Assembly (NCBI GenBank): GCA_937876195.1
Contig: CALEIK010000024.1
Coordinates: forward strand, 62,001 to 126,000
Direction of reading: 5' to 3'
DNA length: 64,000 nucleotides
From: an uncultured Flavobacteriales bacterium
Lineage (GTDB): Bacteria; Bacteroidota; Bacteroidia; Flavobacteriales_D; Crocinitomicaceae
In this document: positions 27,351-35,618 of the stretch, one piece after another
How positions within the stretch are numbered: the stretch's first letter is position 1
Layout: the number at the start of each line of letters is the position of its first letter
Translations under genes and position numbers: made by a program
The notes under the pieces: generated by a model
Databases searched by the model: none
Told to the model about the DNA's origin: nothing
What the model saw: only the letters and a program-made list of their open reading frames with translations

Positions 27351-28586
27351 ATGAAGAAATTTGTTGCAAAAACATTCAAGTACCTTCTTTTTACTGTTTT
27401 AGGCTTACTAATTACGGTTAATCTTTTTATTGTGCTTTCTGGACGATTTTACCTTTACAAGGGGTTGGCAAATACTTATTTGGTAGGAAAAACTGGTCCT
27501 TCCATTTACGATTTGGATATTTTCCCATCTTCAACATTGAAAGCACGAGAAAATCAATCGTTTATTCCCTATCATAAAAATGTTAATACGCACTACATTT
27601 CAGACGAGCAACGAGAACTGTTGGAAAGTTTGGAGACAAAAGCATTTTTAGTATTCAAAGGGAATACGTTGATGTACGAGGAATATTGGGATAAACATGA
27701 TGCAACAACGGTGTCAAATTCCTTTTCAGTGGCCAAAACAGTGGTCGCCATGTTGATTGGAATAGCGATTGAAGATGGGTATATTAAAAATTTAGATGAA
27801 CCTGTAGCCAATTATTTACCAGAGTTTAAAGACAAAGGAAGAGCAGGAATTACAATTCGACATTTATTGGCGATGGCATCTGGTTTGGATTGGTCCGAAA
27901 GTTCGAAAGATCCACTTTCGGATAACGCCGAATCGTATTATGGTACTGATTTAAAGCGACTGGTGATGAACCAAAAGCGAATTACCGAGCCAGGGAAAAC
28001 TTTTATTTATCAGAGTGGAAATTCTCAACTCTTGGGAATGATTATCGAGAAAGCAACAGGGAAGGATTTAACAGCCTACGCTGAGGAGAAAATTTGGAAA
28101 AAAATAGGAGCGGAACACGATTCATATTGGAGTTTGGACAGAGAAAATGGCGACGAAAAAGCGTTTTGCTGTCTCTATGCAGTGGCGAGAGATTACGGAC
28201 GTATCGGGCAGCTATTCCTCAACAAAGGGAGATACAATGAAGAACAAGTAATTCCTCAGTGGTATTATGAAGAGATGATTGCTCCATCTGAATTGACAAC
28301 GGAAGATAAAATTCCTAATACCCGTTATGGGCTGCACATTTGGAAATACAATCACGAGGATGGTCAAGTCAATTATTGCCGTGGGGTGAACGGTCAGTAC
28401 ATTATTGCGCAACCAGAACAAGATTTGTTAATCATACGCCTCGGCGAGGAGAGAATGCCAACATTGACGTTAGAGGATCATAAATTGAATCCCAAAAAAG
28501 TAACGCTGGATAAAATTGGACATACTTTTGAGTTATTTGAATATCTTCGAATTGGAAAAGAGGTAAATTTAAATACAAAGGAGTAA
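27351..28586 (+). CDS. Serine hydrolase of the beta-lactamase/penicillin-binding family
   Basis: The 411-residue protein has an N-terminal membrane anchor (about 10-32) and a class C-like domain with the catalytic SxxK motif SVAK (Ser126, Lys129), and a YxxGN variant of the second motif (YQSGNSQLLG, about 222). Members act as D,D-peptidases, esterases or amidases in the periplasm. The natural substrate is not evident. It starts directly after the lipB stop. Confidence 0.82.
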   Translation: MKKFVAKTFKYLLFTVLGLLITVNLFIVLSGRFYLYKGLANTYLVGKTGPSIYDLDIFPSSTLKARENQSFIPYHKNVNTHYISDEQRELLESLETKAFLVFKGNTLMYEEYWDKHDATTVSNSFSVAKTVVAMLIGIAIEDGYIKNLDEPVANYLPEFKDKGRAGITIRHLLAMASGLDWSESSKDPLSDNAESYYGTDLKRLVMNQKRITEPGKTFIYQSGNSQLLGMIIEKATGKDLTAYAEEKIWKKIGAEHDSYWSLDRENGDEKAFCCLYAVARDYGRIGQLFLNKGRYNEEQVIPQWYYEEMIAPSELTTEDKIPNTRYGLHIWKYNHEDGQVNYCRGVNGQYIIAQPEQDLLIIRLGEERMPTLTLEDHKLNPKKVTLDKIGHTFELFEYLRIGKEVNLNTKE

Positions 28587-28591
28587 GTAAT

Positions 28592-29002
28592 ATGCGTGAA
28601 GAATTGAAGGGTCCAGTGGTAGAGAACATTGGAGTAGCTGTTGTTCAACTTGAAAACGAATTAAATGAGAAGGTATATGAAGTATATCTGTTGAATTTAA
28701 GGAAAGATATCATAGAGGGAATCATCATTACGAGCAAAGGCTACGGAGAAAATCCAAAAACAGGGGAAAAGATAAAAACATCAACTTTGAGACATTCATT
28801 GGAAGTGATGTTGCCTAATGAAGCGGCGAAGATTGAACCAATTATGGAAGATGTTTTTGGTCTTGCGAATGAATATTGGGTAAGTTTTTGGATTGATGAC
28901 ACGATGTATGACAAAAAATTTGTGTTTGTCCCTGAGTCGATTTCAGAAAATAATATGCAAAAAATACCCATAATAGGAGAGAATGGTGTAATGATTTTAT
29001 GA
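28592..29002 (+). CDS. Small conserved Bacteroidetes protein of unknown function
   Basis: The 136-residue protein has no signal peptide or membrane segment. Features include VVQLENELNEKVYEVYLLNL, IIITSKGYGE, STLRHSLEVMLPNEAAKIEP and FWIDDTMYDKKFVFVPES. I recall similar proteins in Flavobacteriia that are often labelled phenylalanyl-tRNA synthetase alpha subunit, but nothing of that enzyme's catalytic core is present. An AAAGGAG sequence before ATG 28592 is an unusually good ribosome-binding site for this genome. It lies 5 bases after the serine hydrolase gene. Confidence 0.65.
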   Translation: MREELKGPVVENIGVAVVQLENELNEKVYEVYLLNLRKDIIEGIIITSKGYGENPKTGEKIKTSTLRHSLEVMLPNEAAKIEPIMEDVFGLANEYWVSFWIDDTMYDKKFVFVPESISENNMQKIPIIGENGVMIL

Positions 29003-29077
29003 TTTAGCTATCATTTTCAAGTGTTTTGTATATTTGTGAAACGACAGGTCAGAAAGACGCGTCAAAAAGGGTAGGAA

Positions 29078-29683
29078 ATGTTAAAGAAAATGTGGCAAAA
29101 TAAAGTATCAATTCTTGGAATTTTTAGTCTTCTGTTTCTTGCGTTCTCATGTGGAACGGATGAACCAACTTCTGACGATGAAATTGTTGTGGATGATGAT
29201 TATTATGAGTTTCAAGATTTTAATTTAGAACCATTTGGAATCTCCGCACTCATTTCTTTGCCGGATGAAACTGCAAATATTGGAGCTGCTACGAAACCAG
29301 AAGTTATTCACGTCGAAGATGATATTAAATGGGAAATCCAGGTCGGACCGAATTATCAATTGATGATCGAAGACTATGGCGATTTAAACGATTTGATCGA
29401 AGTTGAAAAGAAAGAACTAGCGGAACAAACGTTTTTTAAAATCAATTACGTTATTGATGAGAAGGACATGATTTTGTATGAGCGTACTTTGCTTGTGAAG
29501 GGTTCAGAAAAAGCTTCAGACAAGGTAGGTATTGAGCATCGTTCTTACCATGTCTATGGACAGAAGACAATTGATGGAATTACATACGAACTTCAGTCAA
29601 GAGAAGATGGCTACGAAAAAATGATTATTGAATTGATAGCAAAATCAATCAAATCGTTCAAGCCAAAAAAGAATTCTAAATAA
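29078..29683 (+). CDS. Lipoprotein of unknown function
   Basis: The 201-residue protein has a lipobox at the end of its signal segment, LAFSCGTDE, so a lipidated Cys near residue 26. An acidic linker follows (DDEIVVDDDYYEF), then a soluble domain (SALISLPDETANIGAAT, HRSYHVYGQKTIDG). I recognise no family. GGTAGGAA precedes ATG 29078. The gene lies between the unknown protein and mrp, and may be cotranscribed. Confidence 0.65.
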   Translation: MLKKMWQNKVSILGIFSLLFLAFSCGTDEPTSDDEIVVDDDYYEFQDFNLEPFGISALISLPDETANIGAATKPEVIHVEDDIKWEIQVGPNYQLMIEDYGDLNDLIEVEKKELAEQTFFKINYVIDEKDMILYERTLLVKGSEKASDKVGIEHRSYHVYGQKTIDGITYELQSREDGYEKMIIELIAKSIKSFKPKKNSK

Positions 29684-29709
29684 TTCAATGGGCCATAGGC
29701 CACATTTCC

Positions 29710-30780
29710 ATGGAAATAACGCGTGAAGAAGTACTGAATGTACTCGGTTCGATTATGGAACCAGACTTAAAACAGGACATTGTTTCTGCAAATTTAGTTG
29801 AGAATATTCAAATCGATGACAGCAAGATTACCTTAAAAGTATTTGTTTCAAATCCTGCATTGCATGCGCGAAAGAGAATGTCAGAAGCCTTGGAGTTCAA
29901 CTTGAAAAAGGCATTTGGAAGCGATCTAATCATTGAAAGTGAAGTCAAAGGCTTGCCGTCAGAAGCGAAGGCAGCACAACGCAAGATTCTCCCAGAAGTA
30001 AAGTACATCATCGCCATTTCGTCTGGAAAAGGAGGCGTGGGCAAATCTACTATCACAGCAAATTTAGCTGGAGGACTGGCAAAGGCAGGTTATCGCGTTG
30101 GAATTGTAGATGCGGACATTTACGGACCATCTATGCCGACAATGTTCGATGTGGTGGATCAACGACCAACGATGATTGATGTGGATGGTGTTCCTAAGAT
30201 TAATCCTGTACTCAGCTATGGAATTAAAATTCTATCCATTGGATTTTTTACCGAACAAGACAACGCCGTAGTCTGGAGAGGCCCGATGGCTTCAAAAGCG
30301 CTGACGCAAATGTTCACGGATGCACATTGGGGGAAGTTAGATTTTCTCTTAATTGACTTACCACCTGGGACTGGTGATATTCACCTATCGTTAGTACAAA
30401 CGGTACCATTGGATGGAGCTGTGATCATAAGTACACCTCAGGAAGTCGCGTTGGCTGATGCGCGAAAGGGTGTCAACATGTTTAAATTGGACTCGATCAA
30501 CGTTCCAGTAATTGGCATCATTGAAAACATGGCGTGGTTCACACCGGCTGAGTTGCCAGACAATAAATATTACATTTTTGGACGTGACGGAGCTAAGAAT
30601 TTGGCGCACGGAATGAATGTTCCATTTCTAGGGCATATTCCATTGGTTCAGAGTGTTCGTGAAGCTGGTGACATTGGTCGACCTGCTGTTTTTCAGGAAA
30701 ATACACCCACAGCTAAAGCATTTGATGAATTAGTTCGTACCTTTGTGGAACAAGTAGAAATAACGAAGGACAAAAAATAG
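29710..30780 (+). CDS. mrp: Mrp/ApbC-type Fe-S cluster carrier ATPase
   Basis: The 356-residue protein has an N-terminal MIP18/DUF59-like domain (to about 85) and a P-loop ATPase with the deviant Walker A SSGKGGVGKST (about 105), DADIYGPSMP and DLPPGTGD. This family binds and delivers Fe-S clusters. The classical CxxC near the C-terminus of many members is not visible here, so cluster binding may rely on other residues or the partner. A NifU-type protein is encoded 4 bases downstream, a likely functional pair. Confidence 0.88.
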   Translation: MEITREEVLNVLGSIMEPDLKQDIVSANLVENIQIDDSKITLKVFVSNPALHARKRMSEALEFNLKKAFGSDLIIESEVKGLPSEAKAAQRKILPEVKYIIAISSGKGGVGKSTITANLAGGLAKAGYRVGIVDADIYGPSMPTMFDVVDQRPTMIDVDGVPKINPVLSYGIKILSIGFFTEQDNAVVWRGPMASKALTQMFTDAHWGKLDFLLIDLPPGTGDIHLSLVQTVPLDGAVIISTPQEVALADARKGVNMFKLDSINVPVIGIIENMAWFTPAELPDNKYYIFGRDGAKNLAHGMNVPFLGHIPLVQSVREAGDIGRPAVFQENTPTAKAFDELVRTFVEQVEITKDKK

Positions 30781-30784
30781 AACG

Positions 30785-31045
30785 ATGGCAATAGACAAAG
30801 AAGCAGTAAGGATTAAAGTGTTGGCTGCGCTTGAGCAATTGCGTCCCTTTCTTAATGACGATGGTGGCGATATGGAATTGGTGGAAATTACAGATGATGC
30901 AACTGTGGTTGTTCGCTTATTAGGCGCTTGTAAGGACTGCTCCATGTCACTCATGACGCTAAAGGCCGGTCTTGAAGAAGCGGTTAAAAAAGCTGCCCCA
31001 GAAATCAAGGCTGTAGTTGCCGAAGATTTAACCGCAATAGCTTAA
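30785..31045 (+). CDS. NifU-like Fe-S cluster carrier, single domain
   Basis: The 86-residue protein is a lone C-terminal NifU domain: FLNDDGGDMELVEI and the cluster motif LGACKDCSMSLMTLKAG with Cys at about 48 and 51. It follows mrp by 4 bases, and they likely hand on clusters together. The last 4 bases overlap the end of the convergent secreted-protein gene. Confidence 0.88.
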   Translation: MAIDKEAVRIKVLAALEQLRPFLNDDGGDMELVEITDDATVVVRLLGACKDCSMSLMTLKAGLEEAVKKAAPEIKAVVAEDLTAIA

Positions 31046-31920
31046 ACCTTAAAGTCATATTTCGCAATCTGATTCGTTCCATCGTGTAGATTGATGTAAT
31101 AATCTCCTTTTTCCCATCCTTTCACTTGAATGTGAAATGTGTATCCAACATTTCCTGATCTAGCTTGCATAGTTTTATCACTTTTGAACATGATATCTCC
31201 GTTTGCTTTGTGGATGTCTTGATGAACGAAAGCTCCCTTTTCACACACAAAATCTAGTCGTCCATGAATGTGCTTGGTTTCAAGTTGAAAGTTTCCGTCT
31301 TCATCAATCTGAACGCTTTGGGGAGATGTGAACCACGTATCTTTTTGTCCAGTTAGTGCTGCGACTTGTTTTCGAAAGGCGACGGTGGTGGGATCATTGG
31401 CAGCAATATTTGACACACTATGTCCATCAGAAATTGCCCAAACAGCATCTTGAAAGGCGGTTTTATCGATAGGCTTACCCTTGATGTAGGTGGTGAGTTC
31501 AGTCAGTTTTTTGTTGGTGGTCGGTGCTATTTTCATTGCTGATGATGCTGTTGGACAACGATCAGAAGCCTCCATGCAAAAGGCTGCTACTTTGGTATTG
31601 AGCGTTTGTTTGGGCTGTAATGCCACTAGTTGCTCCTCGAGTTGAATCAAGGTTTGTTCGCCATCTTCAGAGGTGCTGTAGGTCGTTCCCGCAGGAATGA
31701 GTAGGCTGATGGAATTACTTGTGGCATTCTGAAGTTTGAGCTCCACGGAGTAACCACTGTGTTTGCCGTTGGAGGTTATCGTTGAAACAATGCTTTTGTT
31801 CTTTATGGCATCATGAATGTTTAATTTCAGTACCGTTGAATTATCAGAAAACGCTGAAAAAAGAGCGAAAACGACCAAAATTGAGCCAATTTTAACGAAT
31901 TTGGAGAGATTTGAGTTCAT
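31042..31920 (-). CDS. Secreted protein of unknown function
   Basis: The 292-residue protein has an N-terminal signal segment (VKIGSILVVFALFSAFS) and a beta-rich body. A region with AAFCMEASDRCP and TAFQDAVWAISDGHSV (about residues 111-180) has two Cys that could form a disulfide. The C-terminus, GYTFHIQVKGWEKGDYYINLHDG, looks like an Ig-like fold. I do not recognise the family. Its stop overlaps the convergent NifU gene by 4 bases. Confidence 0.65.
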   Translation of the reverse strand: MNSNLSKFVKIGSILVVFALFSAFSDNSTVLKLNIHDAIKNKSIVSTITSNGKHSGYSVELKLQNATSNSISLLIPAGTTYSTSEDGEQTLIQLEEQLVALQPKQTLNTKVAAFCMEASDRCPTASSAMKIAPTTNKKLTELTTYIKGKPIDKTAFQDAVWAISDGHSVSNIAANDPTTVAFRKQVAALTGQKDTWFTSPQSVQIDEDGNFQLETKHIHGRLDFVCEKGAFVHQDIHKANGDIMFKSDKTMQARSGNVGYTFHIQVKGWEKGDYYINLHDGTNQIAKYDFKV

Positions 31921-32028
31921 AGCTGTTGATTTTACAAGATAACGACAAGTTGAAAAAAGGTTACTGTTTCTTGTTTATTTCGTTGCCAGTTTTTCATTAC
32001 TTTAATTAGGATTTTTAAAATTGAGACT

Positions 32029-32036
32029 TAACTTTG
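32029..32036 (+). promoter_or_regulatory. -7 box before the MBOAT gene
   Basis: TAACTTTG matches TAnnTTTG and would give a leader of about 85 bases before GTG 32125. Confidence 0.45.
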
Positions 32037-32124
32037 AGTGATCTTGTAAAAAATCTATGAGGCAAGTATGTTGTTTATGCAGAGAATGTTTGTTGTTATT
32101 TTTATAATTAACTAATCGTATCAC

Positions 32125-33546
32125 GTGGTTTTTAGTAGTAGTATTTTTCTTTTGTACTTTTTACCTATTTTCTTATTGGTATACAATTTCGTTAGTACAA
32201 AATTTAAAAACTATGTAATTCTAGGTGCAAGTATTTTCTTTTATAGTTGGGGGGCTCCTAAGTTTATTTTTGTCATCCTAGCATCTACAATCATCGATTT
32301 CTATTTAGTAAGGAGACTCCATTTAAGTCAGTCTGTTGTTCAAAGAAAATTATTACTTACACTGTCCATTTTTATCAATTTGGGATTGTTGGCTTACTTC
32401 AAGTATGCTAACTTTTTCGTGGAAAATCTAAATGCTACGCTGGGAACATTTGGCTTTACTGAACTAAGCTGGACATCGGTCGCTTTGCCCATAGGAATCT
32501 CATTTTATACGTTCCAAACATTGACCTATTCTGTTGATGTATATAGAAAAGTACATGCACCTCTTGATCGAGTAACTGATTATTTGGTCTACATCATGTC
32601 TTTTCCACAAATGATAGCAGGTCCAATTATTCGATTTAACGCCATTGCAGATCAGATAACACAAAGAAAAGAATACATTGATGACAAACTCATCGGGTTC
32701 TATCGGTTCTCCATTGGTCTTGCTAAAAAAGTGTTGATTGCCAACGTCATGGCAGAGCAGGCGGATCTTATCTTCAACAGTAATTTGTCTGAGATGAGTG
32801 CAGCCAATGCTTGGTTGGGAATGTTGGCCTATACATTTCAAATTTATTTTGATTTTTCAGGTTACTCGGACATGGCAATTGGTTTAGGTAGAATGATGGG
32901 ATTTAGATTTCCTGAAAACTTTAACTCTCCTTACATTTCTCAAAGTATCAGTGAGTTTTGGAGAAGGTGGCATATCACCTTAGGCGATTTTATGCGCGAC
33001 TATTTATATATTCCTCTTGGGGGCAATCGAGTTTCCTCCAAGTACCGCCTTTTCTTTAATTTATGGATAGTTTTCCTTTTATCAGGTCTGTGGCATGGGG
33101 CGTCATGGAACTTTGTGCTTTGGGGAGCGTATCATGGACTTTTTCTGATTTTGGACCGTCTTTTTCTAGCCAAATTCTTAAGAGCGATTGGAAAACTGCC
33201 TGCTATTATTCTCACATTTGTGGTGGTGATGATTGGCTGGGTCCTCTTTCGATTGGAAACCATGGATGAAATTCAGATCTATTTGACCAAGCTGTTTACG
33301 TTCAACTCTTCATTCACATTTGATACGATCCCTGCTTTTGGGTTTATTGTTTCATTGGCAATACTGTTTTCATTTATTTCAGTGTTTAAGAGGGGAAAAC
33401 AACTTGAGAAATTTACATTCTTCACGGATAAGTATTCGCTAAAATTCCATTTTAGTTTTACCATGTTGGCGATTGTTTTATTCGTACTTTCATTGAGTTC
33501 AATTACTTCTTCAAACTTTAACCCATTCATTTATTTTAGGTTTTAA
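32125..33546 (+). CDS. MBOAT family O-acyltransferase (AlgI-like)
   Basis: The 473-residue protein has many membrane helices. It starts at GTG 32125 with MVFSSSIFLLYFLPIF, typical of AlgI relatives, and contains the MBOAT core SEFWRRWHITLGDFMRDYLY and SGLWHGASWNFVLWG (catalytic His). AlgI-type proteins move acetyl groups across the inner membrane for polysaccharide O-acetylation. An AlgX-like partner begins 3 bases later. No polysaccharide biosynthesis genes are adjacent, so the polymer is unknown. Confidence 0.88.
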   Translation: MVFSSSIFLLYFLPIFLLVYNFVSTKFKNYVILGASIFFYSWGAPKFIFVILASTIIDFYLVRRLHLSQSVVQRKLLLTLSIFINLGLLAYFKYANFFVENLNATLGTFGFTELSWTSVALPIGISFYTFQTLTYSVDVYRKVHAPLDRVTDYLVYIMSFPQMIAGPIIRFNAIADQITQRKEYIDDKLIGFYRFSIGLAKKVLIANVMAEQADLIFNSNLSEMSAANAWLGMLAYTFQIYFDFSGYSDMAIGLGRMMGFRFPENFNSPYISQSISEFWRRWHITLGDFMRDYLYIPLGGNRVSSKYRLFFNLWIVFLLSGLWHGASWNFVLWGAYHGLFLILDRLFLAKFLRAIGKLPAIILTFVVVMIGWVLFRLETMDEIQIYLTKLFTFNSSFTFDTIPAFGFIVSLAILFSFISVFKRGKQLEKFTFFTDKYSLKFHFSFTMLAIVLFVLSLSSITSSNFNPFIYFRF

Positions 33547-33549
33547 CGG

Positions 33550-34728
33550 ATGAAAGAACTCAAATTAAATAGCATTGTAAAGAACATACTCTTCGTTTGT
33601 ATGATGTTTTTGTTGTTTCTACCGATGATTCAACAAATAACTAAGTTCCTTGATGAAAAGCCTCTAAACGGTTCTTTCTCCATTTCAGAGGACCCGACCT
33701 TCTCCCTTTCAACGTGGTTCGATGGAGTATATCAGACCGAAAAGCAGGATTATTTGAATCAAAGTTTCGGGTTCAGAAGCTTTTTTGTGAGAACATATAA
33801 TCAAATGCAGTACTCTTTGTACAAACAGGCAAGGGCAAATGGAGTTATTTTAGGGAAGGATGGCTACCTATACGAAGAGAATTACATCAAAGCACACTTG
33901 GGTAGAGATTTTATCGGTGAAAGGGAAATCGCAGAAAAAATTGAAAAGCTAAAAAAACTAGAGGATACGCTCACTAGTAAAGGGATAAGTTTAGTGGTTC
34001 TTTTTGCTCCAGGAAAGGGGAGTTTTTACCCAGAGTTTATTCCTGAAAGTTATAATCCAGCGTATCGTACCATTACAAACTATGAAGTCTATCGCGAGCA
34101 GATTTTGAAGAAGGACATTCGTTTTTTGGACTTCAATGATTGGTTTAGAAAAATGAAGTCATCTTCTCCCCATCCTCTTTTTCCAAAAAATGGAATACAT
34201 TGGAGCAAATATGGAGAAGTGCTTGCAGCTGATTCTATGATCAAATACATTAACTCGATTCAAAAGGACAAGACAATACCCGAATTGGTAATTGGAGATA
34301 TTGAGGTTTCCGACGAAATGCGGGATTCAGATGAAGATATTGAACAGGGCATGAATTTGTTGTTTAACATGGAAGATTTAACAATGGGGTATCCTCAGTT
34401 CCATGTGCGAATAGATGAGAATGTAAACAATCCTAAAGTGTTAACCGTTGCCGACAGTTACTTCTGGGGAATGTTCAATTGGGGTATGTCTAGAGATGCC
34501 TTTAACGAAGGCCAGTTTTGGTTTTACAATGTACAAATATACCCCGACAGTTACGAAACTCCAATTAACGTGGAAGACATTAGTATTGTCGACGAAGTTG
34601 AAAAAAATGATGTTGTTATCCTAATATCCACAGATGCAAACCTGTACAAATTTGCTTTTGGATTCATCGATCAATTATACGATGCTTACTTTCATCCAGA
34701 TCAGAATACAAACACTGCAAAGGAGTAG
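33550..34728 (+). CDS. AlgX/AlgJ-like periplasmic O-acetyltransferase
   Basis: The 392-residue protein has an N-terminal membrane helix (about 12-30), then a SGNH-hydrolase-like domain: LVVLFAPGKGSFYP, GIHWSKYGEVLAAD (His near 221, an acetyltransferase site) and VADSYFWGMFNWG carrying the nucleophile-region Ser. It likely transfers acetyl from the MBOAT partner to a periplasmic glycan. The genes form a tight pair. The DHxW motif in its classical form is replaced by GIHWSKYG. Confidence 0.75.
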   Translation: MKELKLNSIVKNILFVCMMFLLFLPMIQQITKFLDEKPLNGSFSISEDPTFSLSTWFDGVYQTEKQDYLNQSFGFRSFFVRTYNQMQYSLYKQARANGVILGKDGYLYEENYIKAHLGRDFIGEREIAEKIEKLKKLEDTLTSKGISLVVLFAPGKGSFYPEFIPESYNPAYRTITNYEVYREQILKKDIRFLDFNDWFRKMKSSSPHPLFPKNGIHWSKYGEVLAADSMIKYINSIQKDKTIPELVIGDIEVSDEMRDSDEDIEQGMNLLFNMEDLTMGYPQFHVRIDENVNNPKVLTVADSYFWGMFNWGMSRDAFNEGQFWFYNVQIYPDSYETPINVEDISIVDEVEKNDVVILISTDANLYKFAFGFIDQLYDAYFHPDQNTNTAKE

Positions 34729-34764
34729 GAACATACCCCAATCAACAATTAGTAAGATAGTTAT

Positions 34765-34799
34765 TAAAAAAGCCCGACAACTTTTTTAGTTGTCGGGCT
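34765..34799 (-). terminator. Terminator of the superoxide dismutase gene
   Basis: AGCCCGACAACT (34771-34782) and AGTTGTCGGGCT (34788-34799) form a 12-base-pair stem with a T5 loop. On the minus strand it is followed by a run of T, so it ends sod transcription. It may also stop the converging MBOAT operon, although the plus side lacks a T-tract. Confidence 0.8.
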
Positions 34800-34828
34800 A
34801 GAATATTGAATTCACATTCTGCAATCAT

Positions 34829-34879
34829 GACTCGGTAATCGAGCTCGAGGTCCCTGAGTTAACCGAAGGGTCGAGATTA
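34829..34879. repeat. GGTAATCGAG intergenic repeat
   Basis: CTCGGTAATCGAGCTCGAGG, then CTGAGTTAACCGAAGGGTCGAGATTAC. The first part matches the units at 3031-3153 and the last part matches the end of that block (GTCGAGATTAC), so this is another copy of the same dispersed element. It lies immediately next to the sod stop. Confidence 0.55.
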
Positions 34880-35476
34880 CTTAGCAGCAGCGAATTTATC
34901 ACTTACAGCATTCCAGTTAATGACATTAAAAAATGCATTAATGTAATCTGGTCTTCTGTTTTGATAATTCAAATAATAAGCGTGTTCCCATACATCCAAT
35001 CCTAAAATTGGTGTTCCACCGCAATTAATTCCCATCAATGGGTTGTCTTGATTTGGCGTTGAACAAACTTCCAATTTTCCGTTTGCGACACACAACCAAG
35101 CCCATCCTGAACCAAATCGAGTAGCAGCCGCTTTCGAAAATTCTTCTTTGAAGTTCTCAAACGATCCAAATGCACTGTTGATTGCGTCAGCCAATGCTCC
35201 TGTTGGTTGACCACCACCGTTTGGTGACATTACTTCCCAGAATAAGCTGTGATTCCAGAAGCCTCCACCGTTGTTACGAACGGCAGCGTTGTCTTTACAA
35301 GAAGCTAAAATTTGTTCAATTGTTTTTCCTTCAAACTCCGTCCCCGCAATCGCGTTGTTCAAGTTTGTAGTGTATCCATTGTGGTGCTTTGAATGGTGGA
35401 TTTCCATTGTTTTTGCGTCGATATGAGGCTCAAGGGCATCATACGCATATGATAATTTCGGTAATTCGAATGACAT
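34877..35476 (-). CDS. Superoxide dismutase (Fe/Mn)
   Basis: The 199-residue protein starts MSFELPKLSYAYDALEPHID and has the family's metal ligands: His near 26 (EIHHSKHH), His near 74 (NNGGGFWNHSLFW), and DVWEHAYYLNYQN (Asp and His). It turns superoxide into oxygen and peroxide in the cytoplasm. The metal cannot be decided from what is visible. The frame extends 30 residues further upstream, but MSFELPKL is the universal start of this family, so ATG 35476 is chosen. Single gene with a terminator after it. Confidence 0.93.
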   Translation of the reverse strand: MSFELPKLSYAYDALEPHIDAKTMEIHHSKHHNGYTTNLNNAIAGTEFEGKTIEQILASCKDNAAVRNNGGGFWNHSLFWEVMSPNGGGQPTGALADAINSAFGSFENFKEEFSKAAATRFGSGWAWLCVANGKLEVCSTPNQDNPLMGINCGGTPILGLDVWEHAYYLNYQNRRPDYINAFFNVINWNAVSDKFAAAK

Positions 35477-35618
35477 AACTATTTGTTTTAATTGGTGATA
35501 GGGTAAAGTTAACAAAATGCGTCGATTGAACGAATTAAATTGGGCAAGAAAATGTGAAGAAATCATAATTCCACCATTTGGATGATGGACGAATGGTGTC
35601 GCTTTTTTAATTGACTTT

